Assembly: GCA_965279005.1 (NCBI GenBank)
Contig: CBDIHK010000030.1
Span: 558,001-622,000 of the forward strand
DNA: 64,000 nt
Direction: 5' to 3'
Source of the DNA: Planctobacterium sp965279005
GTDB lineage: Bacteria; Pseudomonadota; Gammaproteobacteria; Enterobacterales; Alteromonadaceae
The notes under the pieces: generated by a model
Database searches by the model: none
What the model was told of the DNA's origin: nothing
What the model saw: the letters and a program-made list of their open reading frames with translations, nothing else
Shown: one piece after another, positions 1 through 8,686 of the stretch
Layout: the number at the start of each line of letters is the position of its first letter
How positions within the stretch are numbered: position 1 is the stretch's first letter
Position numbers and translations under genes: made by a program

Positions 1-1
1 A

Positions 2-148
2 GATGACTCGGCTACAACATTTCTTGCGGATGGTGAAATTCACTGGCAAATGAGCTGCGAATTAAAGCACACCAATATGTCTGAACTGAGTATGAGAAGT
101 TTGAAGCGCATTCATCGGATTGTTTCAGAAAGAGCGGCCGAGACGTAA
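2..148 (+). CDS. 3' end of an unidentified protein (cut by window edge)
   Basis: An open frame enters from the left edge and stops with TAA at 146-148, giving the last 48 residues of a protein. The tail is hydrophilic and ends in an Arg/Glu-rich helix-like stretch (RIHRIVSERAAET). No motif is recognisable in this short piece, so no function is assigned. The following 209 bp, up to the IS1595 transposase, hold only the left end of that element and its promoter region. Confidence 0.45.
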   Translation, partial: DDSATTFLADGEIHWQMSCELKHTNMSELSMRSLKRIHRIVSERAAET

Positions 149-319
149 GTCTTTGAGATAATCAAACCTTTATAGCATTCGAAAAACATCACAAAAAGTA
201 AATATTCCATTAAAAGTAACGGTTTCATTTCCTATACAACACTTAGTGCTTTTGGTTTCCCATTACAAAGAGTATCAACATATAATTTCCTGATTACCCA
301 CCTGATTCATCCTCTGTTA

Positions 320-339
320 TACTGTATATAAAGACAGTA
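320..339 (+). promoter_or_regulatory. LexA (SOS) box upstream of the IS1595 transposase
   Basis: The sequence TACTGTATATAAAGACAGTA matches the enterobacterial LexA consensus (CTGT-N8-ACAG core within TACTGTATATATATACAGTA) at 18 of 20 positions. It overlaps a -10-like TATACT at 318-323 and lies 18 bp before the transposase ATG, inside the left terminal repeat. The geometry predicts LexA repression of transposase transcription and induction by DNA damage. Binding is inferred from the motif alone. Confidence 0.7.
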
Positions 340-357
340 TTATGAGGTTGTTTCCAG

Positions 358-1305
358 ATGGCAAAAAACAAAGTTCAGTTTCAGGAAGGCTACAGCATTT
401 ACGAGCTTATGGAAGACTACGGTACGGAAGGAAAGTGTGAACAGGCTCTGTTTAACTGGCGCTATCCAGACGGATTTGTATGTAGGGAGTGCGGGAATAA
501 ATCATATTGTGAGTTGAAATCCAGGAAAGTACTTCAGTGCAACCGTTGCAAGCATCAACAGTCTCTGACAAGTGGGACCGTGTTTGACAAAACCAGAGTA
601 CCCTTGACTAAATGGTTTATGGCAATCCATCTGCTCACTCAGTCCAAAACAGGGATCTCCGCAATGGAGTTAATGCGCCAGATAAAAGTCAGTTACAACA
701 CGGCCTGGAAGCTCAAACACAAACTGTTGCAGGTCATGAAAGAAAGTGACGAAAAAATTAAGATTGGCGGCATTATCCAATTGGATGATGTCTATTGGGG
801 AGGCGAAAAACGCGGGGGAAAGCGAGGTCGCGGTGCATCAGGTAAGACCCCGTTTGTGGCTGCGGTAGCACTGAATGAAGAGGGTCATCCAATCCATATG
901 AAAATGACTGTCGTGGAAGGCTTTAAGACCAAAGAAATTAGTCAATGGGCGGACAAATATATTAAGCCGAACGCCGTGGTGATTTCAGACGGGTTGGCCT
1001 GTTTTCGGGCTGTAGCGAGTGAAGAACGCCACCACTTATATGCGAAAACGGGTGGTGATCTGGATAAGCTGGATCACTCCGCCTTCAACTGGGTAAATAC
1101 GATGATCGGCAACGTGAAAAACTCACTTAGAGGAAGTTGTCACTCTATCGCATCAAAGCACCTGCCAAGGCACCTTGCGGAGTATTGTTTCCGATTTAAT
1201 AACAGGTTCACCCTACGTGATTTGCTGCCACGGCTGGCAAAGGCAGCGGTAATGACACCGCCAATGCCTTACAAGTTGTTAAAGCTGGCTGAACTAAGTG
1301 GGTAA
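358..1305 (+). CDS. IS1595-family transposase (ISXO2-like DDE domain)
   Basis: A 315-residue transposase. The N-terminal zinc ribbon has paired cysteines at about residues 42-64 (CRECG ... CNRCKHQ), followed by the family's conserved TSGTVFDKTRVPLTKWF block. The catalytic region includes an Asp in QLDDVYWGG (about 142), an Asp in VISDGL (about 222) and the acidic/Asn segment near the C terminus. This architecture is typical of IS1595/ISXO2 elements. The gene has a GAGG ribosome site at 344-347 and appears intact. A LexA-type operator overlaps its promoter. It carries out cut-and-paste movement of its own element. Confidence 0.92.
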   Translation: MAKNKVQFQEGYSIYELMEDYGTEGKCEQALFNWRYPDGFVCRECGNKSYCELKSRKVLQCNRCKHQQSLTSGTVFDKTRVPLTKWFMAIHLLTQSKTGISAMELMRQIKVSYNTAWKLKHKLLQVMKESDEKIKIGGIIQLDDVYWGGEKRGGKRGRGASGKTPFVAAVALNEEGHPIHMKMTVVEGFKTKEISQWADKYIKPNAVVISDGLACFRAVASEERHHLYAKTGGDLDKLDHSAFNWVNTMIGNVKNSLRGSCHSIASKHLPRHLAEYCFRFNNRFTLRDLLPRLAKAAVMTPPMPYKLLKLAELSG

Positions 1306-1396
1306 TCAGGAAGAATTTTGCCTAAATAAGCCTGAAATGTTAGGTAAAAAAAATGACGTTGTACTAATATTTTCTTGATATTTTAGGGAAATATTT

Positions 1397-1888
1397 ATGT
1401 ATCATAATTGGCTGAATAAAAAGCGGACATCGCGTCAGTCGCTTTCAATTGTTGTCAGTATACTCATATTTGGGCTCTGCTTTTCCGGAGCCCTTGCTTT
1501 CGTTTTGCACAAGGGCGAAGACGGGTTGCTGGCAACCAAGTTCAATAAAGATGTCAAAGAACAAGCAATCAGCCTAGCCAAAGAATTAGAGGTAAATGTT
1601 GAGGCTTTGCACAGCATGTCGCTGCTGTTTAATCAATTCCAGCCACCTAATTTAATCCGTTTCCAAGAAGAGGCTAGAAAAATAATTGATCGCCGCCCAG
1701 CAATTGAAGCCTTGATTTGGGCACCAACGATCCCAGTGCAAAAAAAGACAAGTTTCACGGAAGATATGCAACCTTATTACCCAGGTTTTGCCATCACTGA
1801 ATTTAACTCTAATAATGAGTATGTTACCGCTTCTGATAGGGATGAATATTATCCTATTTATTATATGGAACCCAGGGCAAGATCATGA
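1397..1888 (+). pseudogene. 5' fragment of a CHASE-GGDEF diguanylate cyclase, interrupted by IS
   Basis: The start of a membrane sensor diguanylate cyclase. A transmembrane segment (about residues 18-38) is followed by a periplasmic CHASE domain (PAIEALIWAPTIP, DEYYPIYYMEP). At 1872 the frame runs into an ISAs1-family element and stops 16 nt later. Removing 1873-3131 and 3143-4414 joins 1397-1872, 3132-3142 and 4415-5577 into one 1650-bp frame of 549 codons plus stop, with no other lesion. The gene was therefore intact until recent insertions. The native start is the ATG at 1397, preceded by GGGAAA. Confidence 0.9.
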
Positions 1889-3121
1889 ACATAAATTGTT
1901 CAATTGACGGTCGAATCACCAACTCCCCTGGACGATGGGAAGCGTCTGTGATCTTATACTCTCTTTTGCGGAGAGAGTCATGGAAACAGGGGCATTTGAA
2001 CAGTTTTTTAGTGAGTTAGAAGATCCCCGGCAGTCGGCCAAGGTTGCCCATTTATTTACTGATATTTTATTCCTGGTGGTATGTGCGTCTATTGCCAGAG
2101 CAAAAGGGTGGGAAGACATTGAAGATTTTGGCGATTTGCATTTTGACTGGTTTACCGCAAAAGGACTATTTAAGAATGGCTTGCCAGTCCATGACACCAT
2201 AGCTCGGGTGATATCAAGAATAGATAGTGAGCAGTTTCAGCGTTGTTTCATTGGCTGGATGCAGTCTGTGGTGGAGTTATCCGAAGGAAAACTCATTGCA
2301 ATTGATGGCAAACGACTTTGTGGCTCATATAACCGGGAAGACAGGCAATCGGCTATCCACATGGTTAACGCCTTTGCCTCTGAGAATAACGTCGTGTTAG
2401 GGCAGATAAAAACTCAGAGCAAGTCGAATGAAATCACAGCCATACCGGCTTTGCTGAATATGCTGGACATAAAAGGCTGTTTAATTTCCATTGATGCAAT
2501 GGGCTGCCAGACAGACATCGCTGAGCAAATTATTGATAGCGGCGGTGATTACCTTCTGGCGCTAAAAGGGAATCAACAAGAGTTACATAATGACGTCCGC
2601 AAGGCGCTTGCTGGTGCGATAAATCAGGAAGTGATTTGTCTGGAAAAGGCGCACGGAAGAGGCGAAGCCAGAGCATATCATGTTATGGAAGCAGGTTCGT
2701 TGGCAGAAAGGTTTTGTGAATGGAAAGACCTGAAGAGTATTGGTGTAGCACTGAGCTATCGACAGACTAAACAAGGTAAAGAATCCCTTGAGTACCGATA
2801 CTACATTAGCTCAGCCACGTTAACGAAAGCCCGATTTGCAAATGCAGTACGCAGTCATTGGGCTGTAGAAAATAGCCTTCATTGGGTACTTGATGTCTCA
2901 ATGAAGGAAGATGAATGCCAGATATACCGTGGTAATGCTGCTGAGATACTATCGGGTGCGAGGAAGCTGGCCCTGAACATGCTCCGTGCAGAAACCACCA
3001 GAAAAGTCAGTATTCCACGCAAGCAAAAGCGCGCACATGGCAGCACTGAGTATCTGGATCAGGTATTAACAGCGGGTTTGGGAGAGATGAGTAAAATTTA
3101 AGCACTCATGCTCTCGCCCTG
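1873..3121 (+). mobile_element. ISAs1-family insertion sequence, copy A
   Basis: A complete 1249-bp element. The terminal repeats are imperfect: CAGGGCAAGATCATGA at the left and the complement of CAGGGCGAGAGCATGA at the right. It is flanked by a perfect 10-bp target duplication, ATATGGAACC, at 1863-1872 and 3122-3131. It is inserted in the CHASE coding region of the diguanylate cyclase gene. The perfect duplication and intact transposase indicate a recent insertion. Confidence 0.95.
1980..3101 (+). CDS. ISAs1-family transposase (copy A)
   Basis: A 373-residue DDE transposase of the ISAs1 family. It has the N-terminal segment FFSELEDPRQSAKVAHLFTD, the conserved GWEDIEDFG block, the catalytic Asp in IAIDGKRLCGS, the Asp in SIDAMGCQ, and the C-terminal RSHWAVENSLHWVLDV motif with the catalytic Glu. 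I chose the ATG at 1980 because GGAG at 1970-1973 is a well-placed ribosome site and family members begin close to this point. An upstream start at 1935 would add 15 residues. It is clearly diverged from the copy B transposase, so the two are different elements. Confidence 0.93.
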   Translation: METGAFEQFFSELEDPRQSAKVAHLFTDILFLVVCASIARAKGWEDIEDFGDLHFDWFTAKGLFKNGLPVHDTIARVISRIDSEQFQRCFIGWMQSVVELSEGKLIAIDGKRLCGSYNREDRQSAIHMVNAFASENNVVLGQIKTQSKSNEITAIPALLNMLDIKGCLISIDAMGCQTDIAEQIIDSGGDYLLALKGNQQELHNDVRKALAGAINQEVICLEKAHGRGEARAYHVMEAGSLAERFCEWKDLKSIGVALSYRQTKQGKESLEYRYYISSATLTKARFANAVRSHWAVENSLHWVLDVSMKEDECQIYRGNAAEILSGARKLALNMLRAETTRKVSIPRKQKRAHGSTEYLDQVLTAGLGEMSKI

Positions 3122-3142
3122 ATATGGAACCCTATTATACCT

Positions 3143-4404
3143 CAGGGCGGGATCAAACTTTTGGTTATTAATAGCAAGCCATTGATCACTTCTTGATATA
3201 AGATTTCCATGAACTTTTTCTGAGCAGAATGATCAGATCAGAATCCCTCTATCTATCTGGAATAAAAACGTATGGAATTGATCAATTGTCTGTCTCAGGT
3301 TCGTGAAACCCGCTCTCATATTAACCAGTCTTACCCTTTGCTGGAAGTCACTTTTTTGGTGGTTGTCGCGTTAGTTTGCAAACAAAAAACCTGGGAAGAT
3401 ATTGAAGATTTCGGTGAAGGAAATATGGAATGGCTACGTAATTATTTACCCTACAAATCTGGGATACCAACTCGTCATAATATCGCCAGAATAATTCGTA
3501 GCACCGTACCGGAAACACTGGTTAAGGCAATGGTTGACTGGGTGAATATCCTGCGCAAAAGAACGGATAACCCTCTTCTGGCCTTTGATGGCAAGGAAAT
3601 CAAGGGGGTATCACGTTTCGGAGATAGTATGACACCGCCTGTCAATGTATTGTCTGCTTACGATGTCGATAGTGGGATGGTCATTTATCATGAAGTCTGT
3701 GAAGGGAAAGGCAAAGAAATCGCGACATTGCAATCTGTATTGGAAGTGCTGGATATTAAGGGAGCCTTGATTACGGCAGACTCGCTCCATTGCCAGCGAG
3801 CAACATTTGATTTAATCCGAAAGAAAGGCGGTCATGCTTTGATTCAGGTAAAAAGAAACCAGCCAACACTTTTTGAGGCGGTTGATGCAGCCTGTCAGTC
3901 CTACTGGCAACGACCAGAAGACGAACAGGAATATTTGGAAACGCGGGAAAAAGGTCATGGAAGAAAAGAAGTCAGAACTGTGTTTGTTGTAACGTTAACC
4001 CTGACTGAGGCACTGGCAAAAAAGTGGTCGCACCTTAAAACAGTCGTTGCGGTAGCCCGAGAAAGAACCGACAAAGGAAAAACCGTTTGCAACACTGCTT
4101 ATTTCGTATGTACAGATAATCTGAGCCTTGAACGAGCACAAGAAGTCACCCGGCGGCATTGGGAAACAGAAAATTGCCAGCACTGGGTATTGGATCATGC
4201 GTTTGAGGAGGATTCACAAAAAATGTATGCAGGCAAAATAGCAAAGAACATGGCGACATTAAGACGGTTTGCCCTCAACATACTCAGACGTGACGATGGT
4301 GGTAAAAAATGCTCTATGCCTCGAAAAATGAACCGCGCAGCATTCAACCTGGAATATCGCCATCGCATCTTGTTTGAAATTTAATCAAGTTCGCTCGCGC
4401 CCTG
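3143..4404 (+). mobile_element. ISAs1-family insertion sequence, copy B
   Basis: A complete 1262-bp element that starts only 11 bp after the target duplication of copy A. The ends are CAGGGCGGGATCAAACTT at the left and the complement of CAGGGCGCGAGCGAACTT at the right. The 10-bp target duplication TATTATACCT lies at 3133-3142 and 4405-4414 and is perfect. It belongs to the same family as copy A but has different ends and a different transposase. It therefore represents a second, independent insertion into the same short CHASE-coding segment. Confidence 0.95.
3272..4384 (+). CDS. ISAs1-family transposase (copy B)
   Basis: A 370-residue ISAs1 transposase. It has KTWEDIEDFGEGN, the catalytic Asp in LLAFDGKEIKGVS, an Asp in ITADSLHCQ, and the C-terminal RRHWETENCQHWVLDHAF block with the Glu. 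The frame is intact. It shares family motifs with copy A, but most positions differ, so the two elements came from different lineages. It is oriented with the host gene, so read-through could reach the downstream GGDEF fragment. Confidence 0.93.
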   Translation: MELINCLSQVRETRSHINQSYPLLEVTFLVVVALVCKQKTWEDIEDFGEGNMEWLRNYLPYKSGIPTRHNIARIIRSTVPETLVKAMVDWVNILRKRTDNPLLAFDGKEIKGVSRFGDSMTPPVNVLSAYDVDSGMVIYHEVCEGKGKEIATLQSVLEVLDIKGALITADSLHCQRATFDLIRKKGGHALIQVKRNQPTLFEAVDAACQSYWQRPEDEQEYLETREKGHGRKEVRTVFVVTLTLTEALAKKWSHLKTVVAVARERTDKGKTVCNTAYFVCTDNLSLERAQEVTRRHWETENCQHWVLDHAFEEDSQKMYAGKIAKNMATLRRFALNILRRDDGGKKCSMPRKMNRAAFNLEYRHRILFEI

Positions 4405-4414
4405 TATTATACCT

Positions 4415-5577
4415 TTTCTGACAATGCCGGATTCGATTTAAATTCCATCCCTAAAATTGCCCGGCAGATAGAGATAGCCAAGTCCAATGGTGTGCCGGTA
4501 GCCCTGATCACCAATTTATTTTCAACTAAAGCCGCAGGAAACGCGGCACAACTGCTATCTATTTACCCTGTTTATCACGGTTCACCGAGTGCCCAGCAGG
4601 AGCGGCGTGCGAATTTTAAAGGGGCGTTAGTGGCTGTCTTTGGTTTGGATGACATTATGGCTGCAGGTTCAACCTACCAAAGTGCGCAAAGTGCCAACCT
4701 AGAGCTAATTGATTTTACCGATGACGACGACGGGGTTGTGTTGGTGAAGGTTGTAAATGGCGAAGCCGCTGGTTATCAAAAATTAGTCACCAATATCCCA
4801 ATTGATAATTTTTGGGATAGGGCTTGGGTGCTGCATGCTCAGCCTACTGTAAGTTCAGTGGAGCAAGGCCATAGCCTAACACCCATGATGGTCTTCCTAT
4901 GTGGTTTAATAATCACCCTTTCCATTAGTATTTATCTGCACATTGTATTCCGCCGCAATAACTTTATCAGGCATATTGTCAGGCTTAGGACCCAGGAACT
5001 CGCTGAAGCCAACCGCAAGTTGGCACTACTCAACCACACCGATGGGCTTACTGGTATAGCCAACCGGCGCTGTTTTGACCAGTCCCTCGAACGTGTCTGG
5101 CAACGGGCAAAACGGCATCGTTCCATGGTTGCACTAGTGTTCATCGATATTGATAATTTTAAAGATTACAATGACTACTACGGCCATCTCGCTGGTGATG
5201 AGTGTTTAAAGCGGGTTGCGACAGCACTATCGACTTTAGTCAACCGCAGCGAAGATCTGTTAGCCCGTTTTGGTGGTGAAGAATTTGTTATCTTGCTGCC
5301 GGAAACTGATAGCCCACAAACCATAGCCGAGCGCTGTATTAAGGTGATACGTAGCTTGGCTATTCCCCATGAAGCATCAAACGCCGCCCATATCGTTACT
5401 ATTAGTGCAGGGTGCGCCAGTTATGCAGTAAACCAAGACGCTGATAAATCTAGTTTGATAGATTCAGCAGATATTGCATTGTACGAAGCCAAGGCGCTAG
5501 GCAAAAACTGTTTTGTTGATGCCAGCCAAGTTGCGGCCCTGAACAGTGCCGAAAGCTCGCGTAAAAAAGTGGACTAG
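4415..5577 (+). pseudogene. 3' fragment of the CHASE-GGDEF diguanylate cyclase
   Basis: This fragment continues the interrupted gene: the end of the CHASE domain (FSDNAGFDLNSIPK), a transmembrane helix near 4890-4955, and a full GGDEF domain. The active-site motif is GGEEF, in LARFGGEEFVILLPET, with an upstream RSED that fits the RxxD inhibitory site, five residues before the motif. The catalytic domain could make cyclic di-GMP if expressed. An open frame with a GTG at 4492 could yield a 361-residue product lacking the first transmembrane helix. No strong ribosome site precedes that GTG. I treat it as a fragment that may keep some activity. Confidence 0.88.
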
Positions 5578-5581
5578 AACC

Positions 5582-6133
5582 TTAGTCCCAATGTTCAAAA
5601 AAGTCTTCTGGATCAGGTCCCGGTCGTTTGATTGGCCCACAGGCGGCCTTGCCCAAGTATAGGAAGCCGACGATTTCGTCCTCTGCCTCCAGGTAGAGCG
5701 CATCTTTTACGTGTTCGTTGCGGGCGTAAGACCCGGTACGCCAAACACCTTGGAAGCCCTGCACCAACGCCGCCATCTGCATGGCGTGTACTGAACAGGC
5801 CGCTGATTCAACCTGTTCAATCCAGGGGACTTTTGGATGGGCAGAGTATTTGGCGATAGCAACGATAACCATAGGGGCGCGCAGTGGTAGTTGTGGAGCC
5901 CGGTCTATATCCTTTTGGCCCATGTCTGATTCAATCGCTGCTTGCTCCAAGATCTCACCAAGCTTGCGCAAGCCATTGCCTTCACAGACGATAAATCGCC
6001 ATGGTCTAAGTCCAGCGTGGTCGGGCGCCCTTAAGGCTGCTTTCTTAATGTTTTCCAGTTCAATGCCGCACGGCGCAGGAGCCTGCAACCTAGGTTGTGA
6101 TTGACGGCTCAGGAGAAGTTCGAGTGCATCCAT
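5582..6133 (-). CDS. Nitroreductase family protein (YdjA-like)
   Basis: A 183-residue FMN-dependent oxidoreductase of the small nitroreductase group. The N terminus (LLLSRQSQPRLQAPAP) and the segment APDHAGLRPWRFIV match the FMN-phosphate-binding region of YdjA-type enzymes. GVWRTGSYA and the C-terminal EIVGFLYLG block are also characteristic. Its physiological substrate is unknown. It stands alone, convergent with the diguanylate cyclase remnant, whose stop is 5 bp away. The start ATG at 6133 gives a family-typical length. Confidence 0.85.
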   Translation of the reverse strand: MDALELLLSRQSQPRLQAPAPCGIELENIKKAALRAPDHAGLRPWRFIVCEGNGLRKLGEILEQAAIESDMGQKDIDRAPQLPLRAPMVIVAIAKYSAHPKVPWIEQVESAACSVHAMQMAALVQGFQGVWRTGSYARNEHVKDALYLEAEDEIVGFLYLGKAACGPIKRPGPDPEDFFEHWD

Positions 6134-6283
6134 TTGTGTAAACCCTGCTCATGGTAAACCAATAGCGCAGACTTTAGGGGCTTTTGCAGCCTAGCGCAAT
6201 ATCTTGCTGGGTAACAGGATTTTACGAAAAGCGGCTAGCCGTAAAGTTCCTAGCGTTTTGCAGCTAGCCAGAATGTGTTGGCA

Positions 6284-6922
6284 TTACTTGCTAGCGGGCA
6301 TAAACTTCTTGGATAAAAAGTAGTCAACGCTAGTGTAGCGGCCGCCACCGGTAAACAACAATACCAGACACATAACAAAGTAGGTGGCGGCAAACTCAAT
6401 ACCGTTTTTCAATATAGTGACTGCACCAGCTTCCGTTAGCCAGCTGTAGTTACCGTGCTCTTTCAATATTGATTTCACTACTTCACGGCGCTGGCTAGCT
6501 TCTTCTATAAGGTCAGTACGCCATTCCCACCATACGGTTAACGATGATTCAGGCAATGCGTGCCAGCCGTACTGCCAGTGGGCAGTCACTGCGGCAACTA
6601 CCATGGTAAACATGAGGGGCAAGGCAACTAACCTGGTTGCCAAGCCAAACAACAACAACCAACCGCCAAAGAATTCAGTACCTCCGGCCAGCGCCGCCAT
6701 CAGCTCTGGCATGGGTAAGCCCAAGCCCCAGTCGGGATTGCCAAACCAAGTGGCAGTATCCGTAAAATTGGCCAGCTTTCCATATCCAGCTTTAATAAAA
6801 ATAGGCGCTAAATAAATACGCAACAATAGCGGTGCGATACCGTCCAGTGTTTGGATGCGCTGCATAGTCTGTTGGTGGATAGAGGCGTAGGTTTGCACTA
6901 TATTCATAATTGGCTGTTTCAA
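6284..6922 (-). CDS. DoxX-family integral membrane protein
   Basis: About 212 residues with four predicted membrane helices (around residues 27-45, 72-95, 100-120 and 170-192). The DoxX signature is visible in LLLRIYLAPIFIKAGYGKLANF and in GGTEFFGGWLLLFGLATRLVAL. A polar insert of about 45 residues lies between helices 3 and 4. Family members are membrane proteins linked loosely to redox or thiol stress, and the substrate is unknown. The start is uncertain: TTG at 6922 or ATG at 6907, neither with a clear ribosome site. Confidence 0.82.
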   Translation of the reverse strand: MKQPIMNIVQTYASIHQQTMQRIQTLDGIAPLLLRIYLAPIFIKAGYGKLANFTDTATWFGNPDWGLGLPMPELMAALAGGTEFFGGWLLLFGLATRLVALPLMFTMVVAAVTAHWQYGWHALPESSLTVWWEWRTDLIEEASQRREVVKSILKEHGNYSWLTEAGAVTILKNGIEFAATYFVMCLVLLFTGGGRYTSVDYFLSKKFMPASK

Positions 6923-7005
6923 TGTTGTCTTGATGGCATAGATAGAGGTTAGTTGCTAAATATTTCATTGCCATTGGATTTTTTCCTTAACGAGGAACCC
7001 TTGTC

Positions 7006-7227
7006 TTGCAATCAAAGCCCAAACCGAAAGGGAGTTTTTCAAAGCTTTTCAACCGTCAACGCCGGAAAGTCGGTGCTAAGGAGAACGTAGGAAAAATGTT
7101 TAAGGGAATAGCAGATGACGACTTAAAGCGCATCGCCACTTTAATCCAAAAATGGCTGCAGGCAGATGAAAATGAGAAGGCTAAAACCGCATTGAGGAGA
7201 TCTGGCAGTACCAGGAAGCGGCATTAA
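7006..7227 (+). CDS. Small basic hypothetical protein
   Basis: A 73-residue, Lys/Arg-rich protein with a basic N terminus (KPKPKGSFSKLFNRQRRKVG) and a predicted helix (DDDLKRIATLIQKWL). The start is TTG at 7006, with GAGG at 6992-6995 about 10 nt upstream. No family is recognised. It is followed by a terminator shared with the convergent asnS gene, which supports it being a real transcript. Confidence 0.5.
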   Translation: MQSKPKPKGSFSKLFNRQRRKVGAKENVGKMFKGIADDDLKRIATLIQKWLQADENEKAKTALRRSGSTRKRH

Positions 7228-7237
7228 CCAATATCCA

Positions 7238-7266
7238 TTAAAAAAGGCTCCTAAGAGCCTTTTTTG
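7238..7266. terminator. Bidirectional intrinsic terminator
   Basis: An AAAAAAGGCTC / GAGCCTTTTTT hairpin with a short loop (ctaa). It is flanked by an A-run on one side and a T-run on the other, between the small basic gene and the convergent asnS. It can end transcription from both directions. Confidence 0.85.
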
Positions 7267-7288
7267 CAAGCAGCAAACTTAACTCTAT

Positions 7289-8686
7289 TTAGTATTCAGC
7301 ATTACCTGGTGTGCGCGGGAACGGTATTACATCGCGTACATTCTGCATACCAGTGACATAGGCAACAAGGCGCTCAAAACCCAAGCCGAAGCCTGCATGG
7401 GGGACTGTGCCATAGCGGCGCAAATCCCGATACCAACTGTAGTCTTCTTTAACCAGATCCATTTCTTCCATACGGCTATCGAGCACGTCCAGGCGTTCTT
7501 CTCGGGCTGAACCACCGATGATCTCACCAATGCCAGGCGCTAGCACATCCATACAGGCAACAGTCTTGCCATCTTCATTCATACGCATGTAGAAGGCTTT
7601 AATGTCTTTCGGGTAGTTTTGCATAATGATGGGGGCACCAACGTGTTCTTCAGCCAAGTAGCGCTCGTGCTCAGATGCCAAATCTATGCCCCATTCAACC
7701 GGGAACTCAAATTTCTTACCGCTTTTTTGTAGGATGTCGATGGCATCTGTGTAGTCCATACGTACAAACTCTTGATCCACTACTTTTTGCAACCGGGTTA
7801 CGGCATCTTTGCAGATACGTTGTGCGAAGAAGGCCATATCATCAGGGCGTTCTTGCAAGACGGCTTTGAACACATACTTGAGCATGTCTTCAGCAAGTTG
7901 GGCAATGTCAGCCAAGTCGGCAAAAGCGACTTCTGGCTCAATCATCCAAAACTCTGCCAAGTGGCGGCTGGTGTTGGAATTCTCTGCCCTAAAGGTCGGG
8001 CCAAAGGTATACACCTTGGACATGGCACAGCAGAAGGCTTCCACGTTTAACTGGCCCGATACGGTCAAAAAGGCTTCTTTACCGAAGAAATCCTGGCTGT
8101 AGTCGATATCGTCCTTGTCGGTTCTTGGCAAGTTCATCATATCCAGTGTCGATACTTTAAACATCTCACCGGCGCCTTCGGTATCGCTTGCCGTGATAAT
8201 GGGGGTGCTGATCCAAAAATAACCGCGCTCATGGAAGAAGCGGTGAATGGCCTGGGATAGGCAGTTGCGGACACGTGTGACAGCGCCAATAACATTGGTA
8301 CGGGCACGCAGGTGTGCATGTTCGCGTAAAAATTCAATGCTGTGGCGTTTTGCCGCCATTGGATAGGTATCAGGGTTTTCCACCCAACCCAGTACTTCCA
8401 CGGTTTCCGCGTCCACTTCCAGCGCCTGTCCTTTGCCTTCAGAGGCCTTAAGCTTGCCAACTACAGACAATGAGCAACCTGTGGTTAAACGGGTGATGTC
8501 TTCGTAGTTCTCCAAGGTATTGTTAGCAATGATTTGTAGTGGATCAAAACAGCTGCCGTCATGCAAAGCGATAAAAGACAGGCCCGCTTTAGAATCACGG
8601 CGGGTGCGTACCCAACCTTTAACTTCGATTGTGTCCCCGACTTGGTATTGCCCCGCTAGTGCAGCGGCAACGGTGGCTTTTGCCAT
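7289..8686 (-). CDS. asnS: Asparaginyl-tRNA synthetase
   Basis: A class IIb aminoacyl-tRNA synthetase that charges tRNA-Asn in the cytoplasm. An N-terminal OB-fold anticodon-binding domain (VKGWVRTRRDSKAGLSFIALHDGS) leads to the catalytic domain. Motif 2 is FRAENSNTSRHLAEFWMIEPE and motif 3 is GFGLGFERLVAYVTG, ending in RDVIPFPRTPGNAEY as in E. coli AsnRS. I chose the ATG at 8686 because GGAGAAAAC places a good ribosome site before it. That gives 465 residues, against about 466 in E. coli. A second in-frame ATG lies four codons upstream at 8698. Confidence 0.97.
   Translation of the reverse strand: MAKATVAAALAGQYQVGDTIEVKGWVRTRRDSKAGLSFIALHDGSCFDPLQIIANNTLENYEDITRLTTGCSLSVVGKLKASEGKGQALEVDAETVEVLGWVENPDTYPMAAKRHSIEFLREHAHLRARTNVIGAVTRVRNCLSQAIHRFFHERGYFWISTPIITASDTEGAGEMFKVSTLDMMNLPRTDKDDIDYSQDFFGKEAFLTVSGQLNVEAFCCAMSKVYTFGPTFRAENSNTSRHLAEFWMIEPEVAFADLADIAQLAEDMLKYVFKAVLQERPDDMAFFAQRICKDAVTRLQKVVDQEFVRMDYTDAIDILQKSGKKFEFPVEWGIDLASEHERYLAEEHVGAPIIMQNYPKDIKAFYMRMNEDGKTVACMDVLAPGIGEIIGGSAREERLDVLDSRMEEMDLVKEDYSWYRDLRRYGTVPHAGFGLGFERLVAYVTGMQNVRDVIPFPRTPGNAEY

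Larger units (their letters stand above)
287..1312 (+). mobile_element. IS1595-family insertion sequence
   Basis: The element is bounded by perfect 15-bp terminal inverted repeats, TTCCTGATTACCCAC at 287-301 and its reverse complement at 1298-1312. It contains one IS1595-type transposase gene, and the right repeat overlaps the transposase stop codon. The flanks (tataattt on the left, aagaattt on the right, if the ends are taken at CCTGATT) agree at 6 of 8 bases. That could be a decayed target duplication, but it is not convincing. The element lies about 85 bp upstream of the interrupted diguanylate cyclase gene, in the same orientation. Confidence 0.85.

Noticed and set aside
287..1312. Clean target duplication for the IS1595 element
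   Set aside because: The flanks agree at only 6 of 8 bases, with ambiguity over the exact ends, so I do not claim it.
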